Shown: positions 11,050-22,500, numbered from the stretch's first letter. The stretch: DNA of 64,000 bases from Blumeriella jaapii (GCA_009599575.1 VWND01000018.1:434001-498000); one strand, 5' to 3'. The notes: generated by a model not told the origin, from the letters alone. Numbers and translations are program-made.

Positions 11050-13051
11050 ATGAAGGTGCGACGACCCGCACGCCGTCCTCCCCTCCCTCCCCAGCGTTCC
11101 CAGCTAACCAAGATGCCCTCCGGCCGCAGGCGCTACGCCGGAGTTTGAAGAATGACAAGGACCGCGTCAACCACATCTCCATCACGCCCAAATCCGCCGT
11201 CGCCATCGTGCCGCCGAAGAAGGTGGGTGGCCGTCCGACGCACACCTCCCCCCCCCCCTCCCCCCGAGAGGGCCCGTCCCCGCCTGGCTAACGTGATGGC
11301 GCCAGGTAATCCGCGCGCTCTACGACTACGAGGCCCAATCCCACCAGGAGCTCTCCTTCACCAAGGGCGACTTCTTCCACGTCATTGGGAGGGAGAACGA
11401 CACCGACTGGTACGAGGCCTGCAACCCCGCCCTGCCGGACGCGCGCGGCCTGGTCCCGGTCGCCTTCTTCCAGGCCCTGGGCCGCACCGAACGCGACAGC
11501 GGCCAATCCGAGCCCTCGCCGCAAGCCGTGCGCGCCCCCGATCACGATTCCGGCTACTCGGACACGTCGGTCTCGGCCACGCTGGTCGGGAGCGACACGG
11601 CCCGCTCCTCCGCCAAGACGATGGCCGCCAAGGGCTCGGGCGCCATGGTCTACGGCATCGTGATGTACGATTTCGTCGCCGAGCGGCCCGACGAGCTGGA
11701 CGCGAAGGCCGGCGAGGCCATCATCGTCATTGCCCAGTCCAACCCGGAGTGGTTCGTGGCGAAGCCCATCGGCCGCCTCGGCGGGCCCGGCCTGATCCCC
11801 GTCTCCTTCATCGAGATCCGGGACATGGGCTCGGGCGAGGCGGTCGTCGACGCCTCCGAGGCGGTGCAGCGGGCCGGCGTGCCCAAGGTCGAGGAGTGGA
11901 AGAAGATGGCGGCCGAGTACAAGAACTCGAGCATCACGCTCGGCAAGTTCGAGCCCGCCATGGGGCTGCCGGGCGGGGACCGCGCGAGCGTCCCGCAGGG
12001 GTCGTCGCCGCCGCCGCCGCCACCGCCGAACGGGCGGGGGAGCGCGTCGGGCCCGTGGGCCCGGGCGCGGCCCGAGGCCGACCCCCGCGCGCAGCCCCCG
12101 CCGCCGCCGACGCGACAGTCGCAGCCGGCCCGGCAGCCGCAGCCGCACGCCTACGGCGCGCCGTCGGCCGCCCACCTCTACGCGCCCGTCGCGGCCAAGA
12201 TCCCCCGCTACTGCTTCGCCGAGGACAAGTACTGGTTCGTCATCGAAGCCGCGCTCGAGGATGGCCGACACTGGGAGCTCTCGCGCTACTACGAGGACTT
12301 CTACGACTTCCAGATCGCCCTGCTCACCGAGTTCCCCACCGAGGCCGGCAACACGGGACAGCAGAAGCGCTCGCTCCCCTACATGCCGGGGCCCGTCAGC
12401 TACGTGACGGATGCCATCACCGAAGGCCGGCAGCACAACCTGGACGCCTACGTCACGAACCTGCTCGCCCAACCGCCCTACATCTCGCGGTGCGCCCTGG
12501 TGAAGCAGTTCTTTGCGCCGCGCGAGGGCGACTTTGAGATCGACCCGAGCGCCGTGGACGGCGAGTACCGCCTGTCGGGCGGGTCGCAGCCGTCCTCGAC
12601 GGGCTCGCCGACCGCCGGCGGCTCGCGCCAGTCCTCGCGCGGCAACCTGAACGCGGGCTACGGCGGGCTCTCGGCCGCGCCGACCCCGCGCGGCCACTCG
12701 TCGCACTCCCAGGACCACGGCGGCGGGCTCCACCCGCGGCAGATGTCGGCCCTCTCGCCCCCGCCCCACCCCTCCCCCTCCCCGGGTCTCGGGGGCCCCC
12801 CGCCGTCGGCGATGAAGGTGAAGATCTACTACGGCGACGACCTCATCGCGATCCGGGTGCCGACGGAGATCCAATACCCCCAGCTGCACGAGAAGATCCG
12901 CGAGCGGCTCCGCATCCCGGCCGCGGACGAGCTCGCCCTCTTCTACAAGGACGAGTCCACGGGGGAGCGACCGGGGCTCCTGAGCAACCACGACCTCGAC
13001 GTCGCGCTGCGGCGCAACGACAAGCTGATCATCTACGCCGCCATCTGCTGA
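11050..13051 (+). CDS. BEM1: BEM1/Scd2-type polarity scaffold (SH3-SH3-PX-PB1)
   Basis: Three exons: 11050-11055 (ATG AAG), 11130-11222 and 11306-13051. Introns 11056-11129 and 11223-11305 have GTGCGA/GTGGGT donors, CTAAC branch points and CAG acceptors. The product is 614 aa. The N-terminus [14 protein letters not shown] and the two-codon first exon fit fungal BEM1 proteins. First SH3 is at residues 34-97 (ALYDYEAQ, then DTDWYEA), second SH3 about 147-206 ([28 protein letters not shown]), PX about 335-447 ([27 protein letters not shown]), and PB1 536-614 ([17 protein letters not shown]). In yeast, BEM1 links Cdc24 (through PB1), active Cdc42 and PAK kinases at sites of polar growth; the same role is inferred here. 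The third codon position is extremely GC-rich compared with genes beyond 40 kb, and the Pro-rich linkers carry CCG runs. Confidence 0.93.
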
Positions 13052-14676
13052 TGTCGCCCCGCGCTCGACTAGCCCCCGCGTCATGTGCGTCGGCGCGTCC
13101 CGACACGCGTCGGACGGTGCCCGGGGGGCGAGGGGAGTCATCGTGGTCGCCGGGCCGCGCCCGCCGGTCCGTCCGTCCCCCTCGCGACGCCGGGACGACG
13201 CACCGTCGTGCGCCGGGACCACGACCTTCTGGGGTGCTCCGTCGGCCCCCGTGCTTTTCTTCGTCGATCGTCAGATACCTTTTGCGCATTGTTTGGGGCG
13301 GGTTTGGCGTTTGGAGGCGTCTGTAATGGGAGGGATGGGTGGTGCGCCCTCGGCTTGTCCTCTCTTCCCGGTTGGCCTTGCGATGGGTGCGCGTTGCATC
13401 ATGTGGGGGAATTATACCACGGAGGGACCCGGGAGGCGGGTGTCTCTCCCCGTTGGACCGGACGGTTGGGCTCGACTGGTTGGCGCGGGTGGGGTGCTTG
13501 ATCTGGGGAGTCTTGGATGTTGGCGGCCGGAAGGGACGAAGGGGTCCGCACGGGAGCCGGGGTACGTGGGAGGAAGAGGGCATCTCACGGGAGGAACGGG
13601 GACATGATCCGCGTGTTCGTGCGCGTCGAGGATGCCGGTGGGGGGTTTTACGAATGCATGATGATGGATTGGGGGGAGGATGGACCGTTCCCGTGTCCCT
13701 CGGTCCCTGGTCACTGGCCACGAGACAGGACGGCCACGAACCGGTGATGCAAGGCCACGATGATGCACGGGGTGGGATGGAGCGTGGCATGCGTCGCACG
13801 GAACACACTATGTGGGGAGCGCGCGAAGGGGAAATGAAAGGGGGCATGAATGAATGAATGAATGCACGAAAGTGAAATGCGACCGCACGCCCGTCCCGCG
13901 AAGCAGGTGTGCTGATGACAGTGTGCTGATGACACGGCCGCCTTGGGGTTGGCCTCTGGTAGGGTCGCGAGCGAGGGAGGTCGGGCAGGGTCGGGTCGGC
14001 ACGTGATGTTCTCGCTCGTGACGCGTGAGGAATCCATCTCCCATAGGTCAACACGGGCATCCGACGCGGGACGCCGGCCAATGCCCTCACGCACGATGCC
14101 CTCCCTCTGCCGGTCACGAGACCGTCCCGCCCCGCCCGCACGCCCCCAGCGCGCGCCATCCCGTGCCCTCCGCTTCTTCTCCGTAGCCCCCCGGCCCAAC
14201 CCCCCCCCCAGCCTTTCATCTCCCCATTCCCCATCTCCCATCCCCCATCCCCCATCCCCCCATCCCGCATCCAGCATGCCCCTTTCGCATCCACTGCCAA
14301 CACCCAACCATCCCAACCAACCAAACAACCATCCATCCGGCCATCCAGCCCATCCACCACACGGCCCCCCCTCGCCGACCACCGCGTAGCTCAGCTTCGC
14401 GATCGACGAACGAACCGCCCGACCGCACCGGCGTCGCGGCGCGAGAAGGGGCGGAGGGCACACGGCCAGACACGCGAACGGGGCGACGCCGCATCGCACT
14501 GCGACGCATCCATCCCCCGACGGACGCGCACCCGGCGGACGACGCGCGAGCGACATCTCTTCCTGCACCCCGCGGCTGGGAGTTCGGGGGGGTGACGGCG
14601 AGGAGGAGGGGGAGGACACCACGCACGTCGGCGACCCGGGCGTGCGGCGACGCGGCCGGCGACTCGGTCGCCCGCG
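13052..14676. other. GC-rich intergenic DNA, no gene called
   Basis: Overlapping open frames on both strands result from high GC content. None shows a domain or a consistent codon pattern. The stretch 14210-14390 contains CCCATCCC and CAACCAACCAT simple repeats. The 5' exon of the next gene could lie here, since CTCCGGCAG before 14701 is a good 3' splice site. Confidence 0.45.
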
Positions 14677-15925
14677 ATGCCACCCCTCCACCTCCGGCAG
14701 GAATTCCCGACCCTGAAAGCCTTCAAGGAGGCGCTGCACGCCTGGGCCATCGAGTCGCACTTCGACCGCGCATCCTCAAGTCGGACACGGGCCGCGTGCG
14801 CGTCGGCTGCAAGCGCGACCCGAACTGCCCGTTCGTGATCCGCTGCAACTGGGAGCGCAAGGGCGGCCGGGAGCCGCTGGCCCGGGTCACGGTGCTCCGG
14901 GAGCGCCACACCTGCTTGAACGGCCTGGAGTGGCGGCCCGACGGCCCAGGCATGCCGGGCGTCGTGATGGGGACGCCGGGCATGGGGGGCGCGAGCGGGA
15001 TGAGCACGACCGGCAGCGGCGGCGGCGGGGGCGGGGGCGCCGGCATGATGGCGCCGGGCATGGGCGGCATGGGACAGCCGCCTTCGGGGCTGGAGATCCG
15101 GCAAGATGCCGATGGCAACATCATCCCCGGCGCGCGCGTCCTCGGGCCCATGTCCCCGCGCCTGGGCGGCCCGGCGCCGGACCCGCACGCGCCGACGCTC
15201 ATCCCGGTGCTGCCCAAGGTGCAGCGCAACTCGGCGAGCCGGCTCCCGTTCCTGATGGAGATCCTGCCGCGGCTGATGCGCATCGACAAGGAGACGACGC
15301 CGGTCGAGATCCGCGAGTGCCTGCTGCGCGAGTATGGCGCCGAGGTGCACCTGCAGCAGTGCCGGCGCGCCAAGACGGAGATCCTCAAGAAGCGCGCCGA
15401 GATGGGCGAGCCGGGGAATGGGGGCCCGCCGAACGGCAGCGGCGGCGGCGGCGTCGGCGGCGGGCACGGGCACGGGCCGGGCATGGGGAGCAGCGCGGAC
15501 GGGATGGGGAGTCAGGATGGGGATAGCAACCACCTGTTTGAGCCGCCTGGCCTGCACAGCACGCCGACGCCGAATCCGCACTCGACGCCCAACGGCGGCG
15601 GTCTTGGTGGGACCGGCCACGTGAGCTCGGGAGGGGGAGGGGGGGAGGGGGGGGAGGGGGAGGTGGTGGTGGTGGTGGTGGCAATGGTGTGGGTGTTGGG
15701 GTTGGGGTCGGGGTTGGGGGGATGGGCGGAGGACCAGGCGAGCCCGGCTTCGAGCTGCACACGGCGAGCGGCGTCGTGATTCCGCAGGTGCCGCGACGGG
15801 GGGAGGCGGCGCTGAGCGCAGTGGCGGAGCAGGCGGTGCGCTGCCCGTTTTGCATCAATCACCGCTGGATGCGAACGGTGAAGGATGCGGTGGAGCACAT
15901 GAGTATGCATGTTGTTGTTTCTTAG
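14677..15925 (+). CDS. FAR1/MULE-type DNA-binding protein, two apparent frameshifts
   Basis: The N-terminal domain reads EFPTLKAFKEALHAWAIESH and continues as RVRVGCKRDPNCPF to RHTC, the C-x5-C...H-x-C pattern of FAR1/MuDR-type WRKY-GCM1 zinc domains. Further on, PRLMRIDKETTPVEIRECLL and a helix ending in RRAKTEILKKR resemble the helical segment after such domains in MULE transposases. Gly-rich linkers separate these from a C-terminal CPFC...H...H motif (15841-15903). The frame breaks inside the zinc domain near 14764-14767 (GACCGC where GACCCGC is expected) and again in the G-rich tract about 15630-15720. No catalytic transposase core follows, so I infer a transcription factor derived from a transposase. 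The start is uncertain: the ATG at 14677 or a spliced exon ending at the CAG before 14701. Either sequencing indels or a decaying gene would explain the breaks. Confidence 0.6.
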
Positions 15926-15930
15926 GTCTC

Positions 15931-15947
15931 GGGGGGGGGGGGGGGGG
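15931..15947. repeat. 17-base G homopolymer
   Basis: An uninterrupted G run directly after the FAR1-like stop codon and just before the 58-bp array. The length in the assembly is likely approximate. Confidence 0.8.
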
Positions 15948-15950
15948 AAG

Positions 15951-16181
15951 CACTTAGGGAGACGGAGTTATCTTTGATTTAATCTGATCCAATCCGATCC
16001 AATGGGTTCACTTAGGGAGACGGAGTTATCTTTGATTTAATCTGATCCAATCCGATCCAATGGGTTCACTTAGGGAGACGGAGTTATCTTTGATTTAATC
16101 TGATCCAATCCGATCCAATGGGTTCACTTAGGGAGGCAGGAGTTATCTTTGATTTAATCTGATCCAATCTGATTTAACCTG
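15951..16181. repeat. 58-bp tandem repeat, four copies
   Basis: Units begin CACTTAGGGAGACGGAG at 15951, 16009, 16067 and 16125, an exact 58-bp period. The first three are identical and the fourth diverges (GGGAGGCAGGAG and a changed tail). Each unit contains the smaller repeat TGATCCAATC CGATCCAATG. Confidence 0.95.
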
Positions 16182-16370
16182 GAGACTGGCTGCTTAGCTG
16201 GCGCACTTGCTGCTTTCGAAGTTTAGGTTTTGTTCGACATATATATATTTTTATATATATATATGGACTAGTCGCCTCGCCTCGCTTAGCTTCGCTTGGC
16301 TTGGGCTGGGCTGGGCGTCTGGGCTGGGCGTCTGGGCTGGGCTGGGCTGGGCTTGCTGGAATCTATTATT

Positions 16371-16625
16371 TACTTACTTATTCACTCACTTATTCAATCA
16401 CTTATCCAATCACTTATTCAATCATTTGTTTAATCACTTATTTAATCACCTATTTAATCATTTATTCACTTATTTATTTATTTTTATTTGTTCACTTTTA
16501 CTTGTTCACTCTTACTTGTTCACTTTTACTTGTTCACTCTTACTTGTTCACTTTTACTTATTCACTTTTACTTATTCACTCACTTATCCGCTCACTTATC
16601 CAATCACTTATTCAATAGCTTGTTT
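16371..16625. repeat. ACTTATTCAATC and ACTTGTTCACTTTT minisatellites
   Basis: A 12-bp unit (CACTTATTCAAT) runs to about 16480, then a 17-bp unit (TTGTTCACTTTTACTTG) to about 16580, then the 12-bp unit returns. A TATATA run (16240-16264) and CTGGGCTGGG repeats (16310-16350) lie just before it. Confidence 0.8.
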
Positions 16626-16679
16626 AATAGCGTGCGGTGGTGCCTGCATACGCGTGAATTGGGCGTGGTCGTGTGTGTT

Positions 16680-16880
16680 TTGGTCTCGGCTCGGTTTATC
16701 TTGGTCTCGGCTCGGCTCGGTCTCGGCTCGGTTAATCTCGGCTCGGCTCGGCTCGGCTTGGTTTGGCTCGGTTTGGTTTGGAGAGGACGGCGGTGTTTGG
16801 CTTAGGGAGGACGGCGGTGTTTGGCTTAGAGGGGACGGCGGCGTTTAGCTTAGGGAGGACGGCGGCGTTTGGCTTAGGAA
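16680..16880. repeat. CTCGG repeats, then a 24-bp GGACGGCGG array
   Basis: 16680-16780 is GGCTCGGCTCGG-type sequence. From about 16783 a 24-bp unit (GAGGACGGCGGTGTTTGG plus CTTAGG) repeats about four times. Confidence 0.8.
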
Positions 16881-16924
16881 CGACGGCGTTTTTGGCGGTG
16901 CACTTTGTTGGGCTTTAGTTTGTT

Positions 16925-17265
16925 AGGATTATGTTATGTTATGTTGTATTATATAGGGTATTGTGTATAGTAATGTATAGGGTACTGTCTAGGGTATTGT
17001 AAAGGGTATTGTATAGGGTATTGTATGTAGTACTGTATAGGGTATTGTATAGGGTATTGTATGTTGTATAGTACGTTGCTTGATGGGTTGGTGGTTTGAT
17101 GGCAGCTGGGCTTTGGTGGTTTGGTGATTGGATGGTTGGATGGTTGGATGGTTGGGATGATGTTGGATGGTTGGATGGTTGGATGGTTGGATGGTTGGAT
17201 GGTTGGATGGTTTGGTGCTTTGGTGGTTGGATAGTTTAATAGTTTGATAGTTAAATGGTTGGATA
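16925..17265. repeat. GGGTATTGTATA array followed by GGATGGTT array
   Basis: 16925-17065 repeats GGGTATTGTATA with variants. 17090-17265 repeats the 8-mer GGATGGTT and drifts into ATAGTTTAATAG. Neither contains a gene. Confidence 0.8.
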
Positions 17266-17269
17266 GTTG

Positions 17270-17615
17270 CGACCGATCTCAAAAGGGTGTTTTTGTCTAA
17301 GACCTGATGATATGTGTAAGAACGCAAGTAAAGTAAATGATATCAGACGCGCCAAAAGCAACGATCAATTTCAAAGGGTCTTTTTGTCTAAGACCTGATG
17401 ATATGTGTAAGAACGCAAGTAAAGTAAATGATATCAGACGCGCCAAAAGCAACGATCAATTTCAAAGGGTCTTTTTGTCTAAGACCTGATGAGATATGTG
17501 AAAACGCAAGTATAGTAAATGATATCAAACGCGCCAAAAGCAACGATCGATCTCAAAGGGTCCTTTCTGTCTAAAACCTGATGAGATTTACAAAAACGCA
17601 AAGTAAATGTCATGG
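17270..17615. repeat. 91-bp tandem repeat, nearly four copies
   Basis: GACCTGATGA recurs at 17301, 17392 and 17483 (91 bp apart), with a diverged copy at 17575. Each unit contains CGCGCCAAAAGCAACGATC and GTCTTTTTGTCTAAGACC variants. The first copies differ by only a few bases, so the array is young. It ends about 50 bp before the stop of the minus-strand gene. Confidence 0.92.
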
Positions 17616-17664
17616 CCAACGCAAAGCGGAACAAGCCAACCCCAGGTCCAGCCAGGCAAAGGAA

Positions 17665-18666
17665 TCAAACGCAAAGACGCCAGCTCCTCCTCCCCCCGCC
17701 CTCGGCCTCCCCCCCGTGATCATGAGCCCTCCCATAGACCAAGCGACTGACCAAAACCCCCGTCCCCACGTCCGCCACCACCTCCCGCATCTGGTACTCC
17801 TCCCCGTGCCTCCCCCTCGAGTACGTGGCGCCCAGACTCGCCGCCGCCGCCGTCCCGACCCGCAGGCCCTTGGGCCCAAGCCACTCCCCCTTCCCATCGC
17901 CCACGTGCAGCGCCTCCACCAAGCCCGCGACCGCCGCTACCTTGCCGGCCTGCACCAGGCTCCCGCCGCCGCCGCCGCCGCCGCCGAGACCGCGCTGATC
18001 TGCGAGGTGGAGCGAGGGTCGCCGGCGTCTTCTTCGCGGCCGGACATGGCATCGCAGAGAGGCCGACGGCGAGTGGGACGCCCCCTCCCGCTCCCGCTCC
18101 CGCTCCCACTCCCGCTCCCGCTGTCGCGCCTCGCGGACGGGGAACGGCACGGGGAACGAGAGAGGCGGCGTCGGCGCGGACGGCATCCTGCGCTCGTCCC
18201 TCGCCCATCGGCCCTCCTCCTCCTCCTCCTCTTCGCCCAGAGGAAAGCCAGGCCCCGGCCCTGGAAAGCCGTCTACAGGCGGCGGCGGCGGCGGCGCTCC
18301 GTCGACGAACGTCCGTTTGCGTTTGCGTGCTCGCCCTCTCAGATCGCGCTTCAAGCTCGCGACTTCGTGCCGCAGGGCCCGGATCTCGCGCCCGTCGTCA
18401 GGAGCCGTGCCGCTCGCGTCGTGCTCGGAGCCGGCGCCGGCGGCTTGGGAGTGGTGGCGGTGGCCCTCTTCCTCCTTCTTGAGCCAGTGGTGCTCGGCCA
18501 CGGCGGCGAGGCCGGTCAAGAGGAAGGGCCCGAACTTCTTGAGCGCCGATTTGGAGGCCTGGCTCAGGCGCGCGTACTTATCGCCTGGACGGGAACTGAG
18601 CTTTGAGGAGGAGTCGCTTGATGAGGAGGAGGCGGAGGTGGAGGGGTGGCTCCTACGGCGAGGCAT
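17665..18666 (-). CDS. Ser/Arg-rich fungal protein of unknown function
   Basis: Open from the ATG at 18666 to the stop at 17665, 333 codons without an intron. The N-terminus is Ser-rich (SSSSSDSSSKLSSRPGDKY), followed by SALKKFGPFLLTGLAAVAEH, a weakly hydrophobic segment, then a basic region, Pro and Glu runs and Arg-Glu repeats. The C-terminal part holds GKVAAVAGLVEALHVGDGKG and LRVGTAAAASLGATYS, alternating small-residue hydrophobic stretches that could insert in or contact a membrane. I do not recognise the family. The region around 17930-18060 is ambiguous: another frame there also looks protein-like, so a small intron or a frameshift is possible. The extreme GC content matches BEM1 rather than the genes to the right. 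Confidence 0.55.
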   Translation of the reverse strand: MPRRRSHPSTSASSSSSDSSSKLSSRPGDKYARLSQASKSALKKFGPFLLTGLAAVAEHHWLKKEEEGHRHHSQAAGAGSEHDASGTAPDDGREIRALRHEVASLKRDLRGRARKRKRTFVDGAPPPPPPVDGFPGPGPGFPLGEEEEEEEGRWARDERRMPSAPTPPLSFPVPFPVREARQREREWEREREREGASHSPSASLRCHVRPRRRRRRPSLHLADQRGLGGGGGGGGSLVQAGKVAAVAGLVEALHVGDGKGEWLGPKGLRVGTAAAASLGATYSRGRHGEEYQMREVVADVGTGVLVSRLVYGRAHDHGGEAEGGGRRSWRLCV

Positions 18667-19572
18667 AGCTACGAAGCGCCGACACGCACGGCGGTTGTTG
18701 TTGTTGTTGTTGTTCGTCTTGATGTTGATGGGGGATTCGACGTCGAACCTTGGAAGCGGAGACGGGGTGGGAAGAAGGCCTTTTACTTGCTTTCATGGCG
18801 GGAGACGTTGGTTCTCTGTAAGTAGCTGCTAAGTGTGGTCGGGGTCGGTAGTCAGGCTGGAAAACGGAAATTGTTCTCGAGGACGGCGCTTGAGACATGT
18901 TGCGATGAGCCTTTGTACACATGAGCGCGACACGTGCTGGCGAGGGCACGTGGTGTGGTGCGGACACAGGTTCTGCGATTCTGTTCGAACGGGGCACAAG
19001 GTCAGCTCGTTAACTGTGAGATGGATTCGATTGGGACCCTTGCGTCTGACCATTTGTGTAGGCCTGGAGATAAATAGAAATGGAGGAGACGGCGGCCGGT
19101 GGCTGTTGATCGTCACGCCAAAACTTCGCTTGGCGTGTGGATGAGTTAGCTTTCATTTGGCGGCTGAGTGATAGTTGTGTACCTAGTGAAAGAGGTCAAA
19201 TCGCAGCGGAAAAAGGTGCTGCTATGATTGTCTTTGAGCGGCCGGGGATCCTGAATGGCAGCGCCTCTCGAGAGGCATCTAGCTTGTCACCGGAAGGCCC
19301 TCCCTACTATCAAGTTTTAAGCGAACGAAAATCACAACACCTGCGGTAGAGTGAAGTGTTATATCAGGCGTATTGAAACGTTCATGTGGATACTATTACA
19401 AAATTACAAACACTTCTCAGTACGCTATGCCACGAGAACATCAAACGCCTTTTGTCCACGACATGACCCGCGCCCGCCCCTGATTCCGACACTTAACTCC
19501 ACTCCGTACCAGCCATCTGGCAAAACCATTAACCTAAATAACCTGAATCCATTCCAAACCCTCGCCTCTCTC
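18667..19572. other. Intergenic stretch between two minus-strand genes
   Basis: Upstream region of the 17665-18666 gene and 3' flank of the large repeat protein. No frame with recognisable content. A (TTG)n run lies at 18694-18714. Confidence 0.5.
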
Positions 19573-22500
19573 TTACACATCGTCCTCACTGTTCAACAGC
19601 GACTCATAAGCGCGCTCGTCCTTCTCGTCCCCGCTGCCCAAGCCTGCACCTATGAGTCTACTAAGTCCCCCCAGGAACGCGTTCACGCTCTTCTTGCGCG
19701 GCCTCTCCTCCTTCCTCAGTGATCCCGCAGAGCTCGGCCTCGATAGGTTAGACGATGGCACGAAAGTCGGCGAAGGTGGCCTGCCGCTGCCGTCCAGGCT
19801 GCGGGGTATGAACAATGCGTTTTCTTCCTCTTCCTGATCGTGAGAAGCGGTGTCAACGACAGATGAGCATACTTGTAATGAAGGCACGTCGTTTTTCTCT
19901 TCCGGCTTATCAGTAGCCTTTTCGACAACAGGTGAAGACACCTGCGATTGGCGCTCGTCCTTTTTCTCTTCCTGATCATAAGAAGCGGTGTCAACGACAG
20001 ATGAGCATACTTGTAATGAAGGCACGTCGATTTTCTTTTCCGGCTTATCAGTAGCCTTTTCGACAACAGGTGAAGACACCTGCGATTGGCGCTCGTCCTC
20101 TTTCTCTTTCTGATCGTGAGAAGCGATGTCAACGACAGATGAGCATACTTGTGATGAAGGCACGTCATTTTTCTTTTCCGGCTTATCAGTAGCCTTTTCG
20201 ACAGCAGGTGAAGACACCTGCGATTGGCGCTCGTTCTCTTTCTCCTCCTGATCGTGGAAAGCGGTGTCAACGACAGTTGAGCATACTTGTAATGAAGGCA
20301 CGTCATTTTTCTCTTCCGGCTTGTAGGTAACCTTTTCGAGAATAGGTAAAGACGCTTGCGATTGGCACTCGTCCTCTTTTTCTTCCTGATTGTAGGAAGC
20401 GCTGTCGACAATAAGCGAGGAGGATACTTGCAAGGGAGGCTCGCCGTTTTTCTCTTCCGGCTTGTAGGTAGTCTTTTCGAGCATAGGTAAAGACGCTTGC
20501 GATTGACGCTCGTCTTCTTTCTCTTCCTGCTTTTGAGTAATGGTGTTGACAACAGGCGATGACACTTGCGCCTGAGGATCGTGCTCTTTATCTTCCTGCT
20601 TTGGGATGGCCTTGTCGGCAGCAAGCGGAGAATCGACAACAGGTGAGGATACCTGCGATCGAAGCATGCCCTTGTTCCCTTCCTGGTTATGGGAGCTGAT
20701 TTCCATAGGTGGAGATACCTGCGACTGACAATCGTCATTTTTACCCTCCTGCTTGTGGGAAAGGGTGTTCGCAATAAGCGAGGACACCCGCGGTTGACGC
20801 TCATCCACTTTCTCTTCCTGCTTGGCAGTGGTTTTATCGACGGCAGGCGACGACACCTGCAATTGACGTAGTGGACTTGAGCCATGGGCTCGCGTCGCTA
20901 TCAGCGCCACGATGGGTGAGGGGGCGAGGCCCGGTGAACCTTCTGGGCTGGCAGATTCGAACACGTAGCGCGTTTTGGCGAAGAGGGTCCCTGGCTTGTC
21001 AGTCGTGAGGTCGGCTGGGATACGGATGTGTGGCAGGCGGATGGGGGGAGGGGGAGGGGGGTGTTGTTGGGAGGGGAGGGGATTGTGAGGGTAGTTCCAT
21101 TTTTGAGGTGGGTGGAGTGCCGCGGGGGTGGGGAGGCGGAAGTCGGTCGGTGTCAATGCTATCTGTTGGCTGCTGAGAGGAGGTATCTTCCTTCGCGTCA
21201 TCTTCAGTGGTCCCGTTTGGATTCCCGTCTCGTATCTCGCCACGAGACTCTACCAATGGGCCGTCGTCCACGGCAACTGCGATCTCAATCTGGGTTGCCG
21301 CTAGCTCTGTTGATACTCCTGACTCCGCGTTGCCACTCGAAGATACCTCATTCTCTTCTCCTGGTGAGGCGTCGTGCTCCTCTCCATGCTCCCTCAGACA
21401 TTCCATGTTCGGCTTCGGACTCAAATGTGCTGGATACGCATCATCGAGCGCTGGCGCGAAAACGATTTCTTTTGGCGATTCATATTGGAGTGGTGGCGAT
21501 GAGCTGATCTCGTTGTTCGGCTCCGGGGAGGTTCGGATTTCAGGCTCGTGCTCGGCGTGTTCATCAGAAAAGGGATCAGATGCTTCGTCGGAGGGCGTGC
21601 TGGGTACCGAGTCTGAGTTGGTGTATGATGCCATGGAAGGAACGGTGTCAGCTGTGTCTGTTCGGACGTGTGATGATTCGTGATGAAGCGCGAGTTCGGC
21701 TGGATCAGATGCTAGGTCTTCTTCATCAAGTTGTCGGTCCTTGGTCGTGCTGGATCTCATTGTATCTACAAGATTGAAGAAAAATCCAGATGATATGTGA
21801 GCAGCGTAGGTGTCGTTGAAATCATTTAGCGGCTCGTTCTCCGGGACGATTTCAAGCGGCGGAGTGGCGGCTCGCTCGTAAAGATATTCCGGCATTTCCT
21901 CGAGGTATGATCCCTGAGTCTGCTCGTTTTCATCATCGTCGGAGTCGTAGAAGTCGTATTCGGATTGTTCGTCAGTCTCGTATTCCGTATCTGCTGAAGC
22001 AAGGTAATTTTCTAGCTGCGATAGAGCTTCTTGGGGGTTCGTCGAGGAGATTGGATCTTCGTCATCCGGGGAAGGCCCCGAAATTTCAGAGCCTTGCTCG
22101 GTCCCCAGGTTGCAAACTTGCGGTGCAAGATCGCTACTTTGACACCGGTGGTCATCGTGTATCTCTGTTCCGGGATCAGCATCAGAGGCGGCCTGTTGGA
22201 CAGTCTCCTCACGGAGGGCACTACCACTCGTAGCGACCCCGCATCGAAATCCTTGAAGCGGCCACGAGTTGCGTTTGTTTTTGTCTTCCTCGTCCAAGGC
22301 CCTTCCAAGAGAAACAGAGTGACGCTCCACAAGTTTGCTCAAGTCTCTGAACGATCGTGAATGATTGATAGTGACCCTATCGACCAAGGTATCGTGGGGC
22401 TGCCCATTGCCACCGAAGTCGGGCTGACCGCTCTCATGTTCGAGCAGCCCCAGCTTTAGAATAGAAACCTTGCCGATCTCGTCTCGGAATTCAGCTCGCG

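Noticed and set aside
11288..13222. 644-codon minus-strand frame and a 461-codon plus frame over BEM1
   Set aside because: Shadows caused by very high GC; the BEM1 frame has four conserved domains and consistent splice sites.
15951..16181. 58-bp direct repeats as a possible CRISPR array
   Set aside because: Units abut with no unique spacers, and the context is a fungal nuclear genome.
16207..16848. 213-codon frame with hydrophobic FTYLF/LLVHSYLF repeats
   Set aside because: Made by the ACTTATTCAATC and CTTGTTCAC minisatellites.
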